Notes under the pieces: generated by a model | Told to the model about the DNA's origin: nothing | The model's input: the letters and a program-made list of their open reading frames with translations, nothing else | Databases searched by the model: none | DNA from: Candidatus Kaiserbacteria bacterium | GTDB taxonomy: Bacteria > Patescibacteriota > Minisyncoccia > Phycocordibacterales > UBA2100 | Direction of reading: 5' to 3' | NCBI GenBank assembly: GCA_019247335.1 | Contig: JAFAPB010000062.1 | Span: 1-10,307, forward strand | Length of the DNA stretch: 10,307 bases | Shown: positions 5,809-10,307 of the stretch, one piece after another | Layout of the letters: every line of letters begins with the position of its first letter | Position numbering within the stretch: the first letter of the stretch is position 1 | Made by a program: the position numbers and the translations under genes

Positions 5809-5971
5809 ATCAGAGATTGTTCCGGCTACCAACCGGGATCGGGAGACCGAGCGAAAGCCTAATCTGAACTAAAGTGCTCTGCATCCGCAGAGAAGCTCGG
5901 TGGAACCGCGGTTCGAGTGATCGCCCGAGTGAGTGCACGGCATCCGTGCGTTCACTCGGGCGGTTTCTTTT
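5809..5971 (+). promoter_or_regulatory. T-box riboswitch controlling thrS
   Basis: A tRNA-sensing transcription attenuator. Uncharged tRNA-Thr should stabilise the antiterminator and let thrS be transcribed. The T-box motif TCGGTGGAACCGCG (5897-5910) matches the AGGGTGGNACCGCG consensus at all but the first two positions. Antiterminator: CTCGG (5896-5900) pairs with CCGAG (5925-5929), leaving the 7-nt bulge TGGAACC (5901-5907), and GCGGTT (5908-5913) pairs with GATCGC (5919-5924). Terminator: 5922-5932 pairs with 5952-5962, extended by GCACGG/CCGTGC (5935-5940 with 5944-5949), then TTTCTTTT (5964-5971). It shares 5922-5929 with the antiterminator, so the two exclude each other. Stem III is CTCTGC/GCAGAG (5877-5882 with 5887-5892). 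Stem I is short: AGATT/AATCT (5814-5818 with 5861-5865) encloses small hairpins, one showing ACC, a Thr codon, in a 7-nt loop (5826-5832). Pairing is read from the sequence; tRNA-Thr specificity follows from the ACC triplet and from thrS. Confidence 0.93.
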
Positions 5972-5988
5972 ATCGGCATCACATTTCT

Positions 5989-7740
5989 ATGGCAGACAAC
6001 ATCGAACACATCCGGCATACGCTCGCCCACTTGCTCGCGGCTTCGGTCCGCGAGATCTATCCGGGCGCGAAGAACGCGATCGGTCCCTCCATCGATAACG
6101 GCTTTTATCAGGATTTCGATCTCGGCGAGCGTTCGGTCTCGGAGGACGACCTCCCGAAGATCGAGCAAAAGATGCGCGAGAAATTGAAAGGCTGGAACGT
6201 GTTCGAGCGCCGCGAAGTGTCAAAAGAAGAAGCGAAACAGGAATTCGCATGGAATGAATACAAGAGCGAGCTCATTGAAGAATTCGCGGGCGAAGGCAAG
6301 ACGCTTACCTTCTACACCGTCGGCGGCTTCGTCGATCTCTGCAAAGGCGGGCACGCCGACAACCCGTCCGAAGAGGTCGATCCGAGCGCTTTTAAGCTGG
6401 ATCGCGTCGCGGGCGCCTACTGGCGCGGCGACGAGAAAAACAAAATGCTCACGCGCATTTACGGACTCGCTTTTTCATCTAAAGCGGAGTTCGATGCCTA
6501 CCTCGTGCAGCGCGAAGAAGCCGCGAAGCGCGATCACCGCAAGATCGCGCGCGAGCAGGGACTCCTTGTTTTCTCGGATCTCGTCGGCTCCGGCATGCCG
6601 CTCTATACGCCCAAAGGCAATGCGGTGCGCAATGCCATCGTGAATTATTCGCGAGAATTGAATGCAAAGCTCGGCTTCGGCGAAGTCCACACGCCGAACG
6701 TGAATAAGGCCGAGCTCTTCAAAATTTCCGGCCACTACGACGCTTACAAAGAAGATATGCTCTCCGTCCGCTCGCAGTACGTCTCCGATGAGATGTTTCT
6801 CAAGCCGATGAACTGCCCGCAGCACACCCAGATCTATGCTTCGCAGCCGCGCAGCTATCGTGACCTCCCGATCCGTTACGCTGATTTCGCCAATCTCTAT
6901 CGCGACGAGCGCCCCGGCGAACTCTCCGGACTCACGCGCCTTCGCGCCTTCGCGCAGGACGATGGCCACATCTTCTGCCGCGAGGATCAGATCGAAAGCG
7001 AGGTTTCGGCCGTGCTCGGCGCGATCCAGGAAGCGCTGAAGACGTACGGCATCGGCTATTGGATGCGACTCTCATTGCGCGACCCGAATGATTCCCAGAA
7101 ATATCTCGGCGACCCGGCCGTGTGGGATCGCGCAGAGTCGATCATGCGTTCACTTCTGCAATCCAAGCAGATCGAATTCAAAGAAGCGGTTGGTGAAGCG
7201 GCGTTCTACGGCCCGAAGATCGACATCATGGCGATCGACGCGATCGGCCGCAATTGGCAGATCTCGACCGTGCAACTCGATTTCGTACAGCCGAAACGCT
7301 TCGAACTCGAATACGCGGCCGAAGACGGCACGAAAAAGACGCCGGTCATGATCCACCGCGCGCTCATTGGCTCCCCCGATCGCTTCCTTGGCGTATTGAT
7401 CGAACACTACGCGGGCGCGTTTCCACTGTGGATGGCACCGGTCCAGGTATCCGTACTGCCCGTTTCGGAAAAGCATGCGGAATACGCGCAGAGTGTCGTC
7501 GAAGCACTTCGCCGCGCCGGCATCCGCGTTGAGCAGCCCGATGCCGACGAATCGCTCGGCAAGCGCATCCGCGCGATGAAGCTTTCCAAAGTCCCCTGCT
7601 TTATCGTCGTCGGCGATAAGGAAGTCGCCGACAACACCATCACCGTAGAGAACAACAAGAACGGCGACAAGGCGACGGTGCCGCTCCAGGAATTTATCGA
7701 TGCGACGCTCGCGCGGATTCGCGAGCGCGCCAATGTCTAG
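5989..7740 (+). CDS. thrS: Threonyl-tRNA synthetase
   Basis: Class II aminoacyl-tRNA synthetase that charges tRNA-Thr, 583 aa. The N-terminal TGS domain of the 642-aa E. coli enzyme is absent, and the protein opens directly with the editing domain. Its HxxxH (H10, H14) and CxxxH (C118, H122) motifs are intact, so removal of mischarged serine should work. In the catalytic core the three zinc ligands are C276 (MNCPQH), H327 (DDGHIF) and H456 (MIHRALIGS). Their spacing of 51 and 129 residues is close to E. coli C334, H385, H511. Motif 2 is around YRDERPGELSGLTRLRAF. The anticodon-binding domain begins near MAPVQVSVLP and runs to the C-terminus. The frame is open back to a GTG at 5917, but that lies inside the T-box, so ATG 5989 (MADNIEHIRHTLAH) is the start. 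It has no visible Shine-Dalgarno. A terminator follows the stop. Confidence 0.98.
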   Translation: MADNIEHIRHTLAHLLAASVREIYPGAKNAIGPSIDNGFYQDFDLGERSVSEDDLPKIEQKMREKLKGWNVFERREVSKEEAKQEFAWNEYKSELIEEFAGEGKTLTFYTVGGFVDLCKGGHADNPSEEVDPSAFKLDRVAGAYWRGDEKNKMLTRIYGLAFSSKAEFDAYLVQREEAAKRDHRKIAREQGLLVFSDLVGSGMPLYTPKGNAVRNAIVNYSRELNAKLGFGEVHTPNVNKAELFKISGHYDAYKEDMLSVRSQYVSDEMFLKPMNCPQHTQIYASQPRSYRDLPIRYADFANLYRDERPGELSGLTRLRAFAQDDGHIFCREDQIESEVSAVLGAIQEALKTYGIGYWMRLSLRDPNDSQKYLGDPAVWDRAESIMRSLLQSKQIEFKEAVGEAAFYGPKIDIMAIDAIGRNWQISTVQLDFVQPKRFELEYAAEDGTKKTPVMIHRALIGSPDRFLGVLIEHYAGAFPLWMAPVQVSVLPVSEKHAEYAQSVVEALRRAGIRVEQPDADESLGKRIRAMKLSKVPCFIVVGDKEVADNTITVENNKNGDKATVPLQEFIDATLARIRERANV

Positions 7741-7748
7741 CCAACGAG

Positions 7749-7774
7749 AACGGCCCCGCAGAAGCGGGGCCGTT
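7749..7774 (+). terminator. Terminator between convergent thrS and surface gene
   Basis: Perfect 11-bp stem (AACGGCCCCGC at 7749-7759 with 7764-7774) and an AGAA loop. It starts 9 bp after the thrS stop and is followed on the plus strand by TCGTTCACTTTT. It can also form on the minus strand beyond the surface gene's stop at 7820, where the tail is less U-rich. It is therefore probably shared by both genes and stronger for thrS. Confidence 0.8.
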
Positions 7775-7819
7775 TCGTTCACTTTTCGGAGCGTCGCAGG
7801 AGCGGCGGACTTGAAGTGA

Positions 7820-9724
7820 TTAGGCGCGAGTGATCACGATCTTCGGGGTGCCATCCGAGTTGCGCGCGATAGCCATGGTGTCGGTCATCGGGCGCGTCTC
7901 GTGGACAGGAAGTTCAGCGACACGCGCATGAGTCTCGGTCGTCTCCGGAGCGGTTTCCTCGACCTCCTTTTCAGTGATCGTGGATTCCGCGAGGCTCACA
8001 TGATCCGCCGAGTCAGTGCGACGAGTCGAACCCATGAGTCCGGCGAACGCGAGGGCGCCGCCCTTGTAGTAGACCGCGAGGTACGCGGCGGCTACGGCGA
8101 AGGCTGCGAGGCCCATCCAGTAGATCGCGTTGCCGACCGGACCGAAGTCGAAGCCGGTGTACGGGATCTGCGAGAGCGAGACGTACGGTGCGCTACCGAT
8201 CACATTGAGCGTTGTCGAGCAGACATTGCTGCCGCCCGGGCCCCACACCGTGAGCGTGTAGACGCGGGTCGCTTCCGGACGCACGGCGAGCGTGCCGTTC
8301 GGGGCGACATAGCCCAATCCGTCAGAGAGCTGTGCCGAGGTGCCGTTCGAGCTCCACGAGAGGTATGCCGTCTGACCGTTCTGGATCGTGTTCGGCGAGA
8401 CCGTGATCGTGCAGTACACGTTCTGGTTGTAGATCGGCTGCGGCTGCGGATAGACGATCGGCTGCATGGGGATCTGGTACTGGATGATCGGCTGCGGCGT
8501 GACAGGCGCGAGCGTCGTCACCGTGCTGTTGTAGCTATCACGCACCGTGCTGTTGAAGCTGTGGTTGATCGAATTATCCGTGTTGTAGCTGCCGTTGATC
8601 GAGTTGTCGATGTTCACCTTGCTGTTGTCCGTGTAATTGCAGCTGCCGTTCGTGCAGTAATTCGAGTTGTAGTTGTTCGGCTGCGGATAGATGATCGGCT
8701 GCGGAACAGGCTGCGGAATCGGCTGAGGGATCGGCTGCGGTTTGGGCTGCGGGTACGGCTGCGGAATCGGAGTCGGATACGGCTGCGGAGTCGGGTACGA
8801 GATCGGGTACGCGATCGGCGTCTGATAGATCGGCGCCTGAGCGATCTTCGGCTGCGGGATCGGCTGCGAGATCGGGTACGACTGCTGGATCGGGTACGAC
8901 TGCTGCGGGTACGAGGTCGGGGCCGAGTACTGCGGAGCAGCTATCGTCTTCGGCGTCGACTGCGCGTACGGCTGGAACGACTGGGACTGGTACTGCTGGT
9001 ACTGCTGCTGTTGCTGATAGCAACCGCAATCCTGGTTGTACGCGTACTGCTGCGCGCAGGTATTCGCACAATCGTACGGCGTACCGTCCGAGAGACTGCC
9101 GTAAGGCGAACCGTCAGAGAGGCTGCCGTACGGGCTGCCATCCGAGAGAGAGCCGTAAGGAGAGCCGTCAGAGAGACTTCCAAAGCACGGATTGTCGCAC
9201 GGGGTGCCATCCGAAAGGCTGCCGTAAGGAGAGCCGTCAGAGAGGCTGCCATACGGGCTTCCGTCCGAAAGAGAGCCGTAAGGCGAGCCATCGGAGAGCG
9301 ATCCGTACGGAGAACCATCGGAGAGGCTGCCATAAGGCGAGCCGTCCGAGATGCCACCGTAAGGATTCCAGGCACCGTCGCTTATGCCCCCGTAGGGATC
9401 ATACGCGCCGTCGCTGATGCCATACGGATTCCAGCCACCATCACTGATGCCGCCGTAGGGATCGAACGATCCGTCGCTGATGCCATACGGATTGAAGCCG
9501 CCATCGCTAATGCCCGGATCATAGTTGAATCCGCCATCGCTGATGCCGGGATTGAAGTTGAAGCCACCATCGCTGATGCCCGGATCGAAATTGAATCCGC
9601 CATCGCTGATGCCACTATCTTCTGCGTAGGCGATGACCGGAGCCACCGAAACGCTGAGCATCGCGATCACGCCGACCAGCGCGACCGATGCATTTACTAT
9701 CTTGCTTTTCATAATGCTGTTCAT
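7820..9724 (-). CDS. Anchored repeat-rich surface protein with Ig-like domain
   Basis: 634 aa from ATG 9724; TTG 9730 and ATG 9712 are in-frame alternatives and none has a Shine-Dalgarno. A Sec signal peptide (K-S-K, hydrophobic core, APVIAYA-ED) ends near residue 34. Residues 38-218 hold 18 (G/S)(I/L)SDG repeats: nine GISDG units (followed by FNFDP, FNPY, FDPYG, WNPYG and similar), then nine SLSDG units, mostly SLSDGSPYG. Next come a Cys/Gln/Tyr-rich segment (about 218-245), a long Pro-Gln-Tyr-Ile-rich stalk (to about 355) and an Asn/Ser/Thr-rich stretch. An Ig-like beta domain (about 438-509, CTITVSPNTIQNG...TTLNV) has a cysteine near each end. YTGFDFGPVGNAIYW (522-536) then leads into one membrane helix (about 533-553) and an 80-residue charged tail. 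The layout fits an exposed fibre or adhesin-like protein held in the cytoplasmic membrane; the precise role is unknown. Confidence 0.92.
   Translation of the reverse strand: MNSIMKSKIVNASVALVGVIAMLSVSVAPVIAYAEDSGISDGGFNFDPGISDGGFNFNPGISDGGFNYDPGISDGGFNPYGISDGSFDPYGGISDGGWNPYGISDGAYDPYGGISDGAWNPYGGISDGSPYGSLSDGSPYGSLSDGSPYGSLSDGSPYGSLSDGSPYGSLSDGTPCDNPCFGSLSDGSPYGSLSDGSPYGSLSDGSPYGSLSDGTPYDCANTCAQQYAYNQDCGCYQQQQQYQQYQSQSFQPYAQSTPKTIAAPQYSAPTSYPQQSYPIQQSYPISQPIPQPKIAQAPIYQTPIAYPISYPTPQPYPTPIPQPYPQPKPQPIPQPIPQPVPQPIIYPQPNNYNSNYCTNGSCNYTDNSKVNIDNSINGSYNTDNSINHSFNSTVRDSYNSTVTTLAPVTPQPIIQYQIPMQPIVYPQPQPIYNQNVYCTITVSPNTIQNGQTAYLSWSSNGTSAQLSDGLGYVAPNGTLAVRPEATRVYTLTVWGPGGSNVCSTTLNVIGSAPYVSLSQIPYTGFDFGPVGNAIYWMGLAAFAVAAAYLAVYYKGGALAFAGLMGSTRRTDSADHVSLAESTITEKEVEETAPETTETHARVAELPVHETRPMTDTMAIARNSDGTPKIVITRA
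9071..9613 (-). repeat. (G/S)(I/L)SDG coding repeat array, 18 units
   Basis: In-frame tandem repeats inside the surface protein gene. The promoter-proximal part has nine GISDG units of 8 to 11 residues, the rest nine SLSDG units. The commonest unit, SLSDGSPYG, is 27 bp, and one longer unit (SLSDGTPCDNPCFG) interrupts the run. Neighbouring 27-bp units encode the same peptide but differ at several third codon positions, so the array is old or selected at the protein level rather than freshly expanded. Confidence 0.95.
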
Positions 9725-9730
9725 AAACAA

Positions 9731-9760
9731 GCGAATAAAAAAATAACGGTTAATAAACCG
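9731..9760 (-). other. Small hairpin and U-rich run in surface-gene leader
   Basis: On the minus strand CGGTT-TATT-AACCG (9760-9747) forms a 5-bp stem with a 4-nt loop, followed by TTATTTTTTTATT, 7 to 23 nt before the possible starts. The stem is too short for an efficient terminator. It may be a weak attenuator, a 5' mRNA structure or chance. Confidence 0.3.
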
Positions 9761-9784
9761 ACCCGTAGACAGAACTATATGAGT

Positions 9785-9812
9785 ATTATAGCAGATTCTT
9801 TGTATCTGTCAA
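9785..9812 (-). promoter_or_regulatory. Consensus promoter of the surface protein gene
   Basis: On the minus strand TTGACA (9812-9807), a 16-bp spacer and TATAAT (9790-9785): both hexamers match the sigma-70-type consensus perfectly. The predicted start near 9778 gives a leader of about 54 nt to ATG 9724. It is the strongest promoter in the window and suggests high expression of the surface protein. Confidence 0.85.
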
Positions 9813-9850
9813 TACTCGCTGAATATTTAAACCCTACAGCACATTTGTGA

Positions 9851-9901
9851 AAAAGTCAAGGGGCGCCCGGTTCCAGAGTATGAGTCTGGTCCCAGGCGCC
9901 C
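9851..9901 (-). terminator. Probable terminator of the 9918-10307 gene
   Basis: Minus-strand hairpin 17 bp after the stop: GGGCGCC (9861-9867) pairs with GGCGCCC (9895-9901). An inner CCAGA/TCTGG helix (9873-9877 with 9885-9889) is separated from it by mismatches and a GG/CC pair. It is followed on the minus strand by CTTGACTTTTT (9860-9850). The U-run starts 6 nt after the stem, so efficiency is uncertain. Confidence 0.6.
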
Positions 9902-9917
9902 GCAAGAGCGTTGCCGC

Positions 9918-10307
9918 CTACCACTTGTAGTTCTTGGCGGTCCGGTTGGGCGTAACGGGCATCGTCTGCTCGGTGAGCGTGACACCCTTCTCGAAGTTGC
10001 CGTCGAAGCTGCCCGCCCAGTACTTCTGAACGGTGATCGAGCCGGACGCGATCTTCACGTCCTTCGCGTTCGCCGGCACCGGCACTTCGGCGACGTCCCA
10101 GAGCTTGGTGGCGTCGTCGGCATCCGGCACGCGGCTCACGAGGACCTGATAGCGCACGAAATCGCCACAGCTCTCGAGGCTGATGACCTGTGCGTTGGCA
10201 TCCGCGGTGTCGACACGAGCGAGATCGGCGCTCTGGTAGACGTCGACACGCATGTCGGCCACCTTCGGGCCGATCGCCGGACGGCGCACGCCGATCATCT
10301 TGAAGCC
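9918..10307 (-). CDS. Hypothetical protein, probably 5'-truncated by window
   Basis: Not recognised. The minus-strand frame is open from the right edge (GFK, then an ATG at 10298) to a TAG at 9918-9920. The ATG at 10298 would give 126 aa, but there is too little upstream sequence to judge a Shine-Dalgarno and no stop precedes it, so the gene may begin outside the window. The visible part looks soluble and rich in beta strand: KVADMRVDVYQSADLARVDT, then VRYQVLVSRVPDADDATKLWDVAEVPVPANAKDVKIASGSITVQKYW, ending PNRTAKNYKW. No signal peptide or membrane helix is seen in this part. It has one cysteine (SLESCGDF). A hairpin terminator follows, and the next gene downstream has its own consensus promoter, so this gene is transcriptionally separate. 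No function is assigned. Confidence 0.7.
   Translation of the reverse strand, partial: GFKMIGVRRPAIGPKVADMRVDVYQSADLARVDTADANAQVISLESCGDFVRYQVLVSRVPDADDATKLWDVAEVPVPANAKDVKIASGSITVQKYWAGSFDGNFEKGVTLTEQTMPVTPNRTAKNYKW

Noticed and set aside
5839..5892. Possible tRNA or small RNA because of clustered hairpins
   Set aside because: No cloverleaf or T-loop motif; the hairpins are accounted for as Stem I and Stem III elements of the T-box.
5917..5988. 24-residue N-terminal extension of ThrRS from GTG 5917
   Set aside because: These codons fall inside the T-box antiterminator and terminator, and the family starts at the editing domain with MxDNIExIRHxLAH-like sequence, matching ATG 5989.
9018..9500. 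Hairpin-rich direct repeats as a possible replication origin or iterons
   Set aside because: They lie entirely inside the surface gene and vary only at synonymous positions; there are no DnaA boxes or AT-rich unwinding element.
9071..9613. CRISPR-like array of about 27-bp repeats
   Set aside because: The repeats are contiguous, in frame, lack unique spacers and encode SLSDGSPYG or GISDG peptides; they are coding repeats.
7901..9850. 649-codon open frame on the plus strand opposite the surface protein gene
   Set aside because: It is an Arg-rich low-complexity translation of the antisense of the repeat and PQ-rich regions. It lacks a start signal, runs through the surface gene's promoter, and the minus-strand protein has a signal peptide, Ig domain and anchor.

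Overview
The window looks like chromosomal DNA from a Patescibacteria (CPR) genome, probably a high-GC member of the Parcubacteria close to Candidatus Kaiserbacteria. This rests mainly on the large surface protein on the right. It ends in an Ig-like domain, then YTGFDFGPVGNAIYW, one membrane helix and a short charged tail, an arrangement I associate with that lineage. A ThrRS without a TGS domain, a short DnaE and several small orphan genes agree with it. No mobile element, CRISPR array, tRNA or rRNA is visible.

Left block (1-1499), minus strand: a small unrecognised gene (1101-1499) ends at a strong intrinsic terminator. That terminator's U-tract runs directly into an extended -10 promoter for rnhB (ribonuclease HII, 415-1032). 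Downstream of rnhB, 27 bp away, an acidic protein of unknown function starts with a very good Shine-Dalgarno and runs off the left edge.

Middle block (1500-7740), plus strand: dnaE (DNA polymerase III alpha, 1565-4708) has a leaderless-looking start inside a palindromic extended -10. Two small orphan genes follow (4768-5136 and 5306-5713), each with its own promoter and a hairpin after it. Then comes thrS (threonyl-tRNA synthetase, 5989-7740). Its 180-nt leader is a compact T-box riboswitch: the T-box consensus, a fully pairable antiterminator with a 7-nt UGGAACC bulge, and a mutually exclusive terminator are all visible. This is the most notable regulatory element here, because T-boxes are best known from Firmicutes and Actinobacteria and the Stem I seen here is not the classical one.

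Right block (7741-10307), minus strand: a terminator separates thrS from a convergent 634-aa secreted or anchored repeat protein (7820-9724). This protein has 18 (G/S)(I/L)SDG repeats, Q/Y- and P/Q-rich linkers, an Ig-like domain and a C-terminal anchor. It is driven by a promoter with perfect consensus -35 and -10 boxes. An unrecognised gene, open at the right edge, ends at 9918 and is followed by a hairpin terminator.

Regulation is mostly one gene per transcript. Starts of dnaE, rnhB, thrS and the surface protein lack a usable Shine-Dalgarno, while the small orphan genes and the acidic protein have strong ones. The window therefore seems to mix leaderless or SD-less starts with classical ones.
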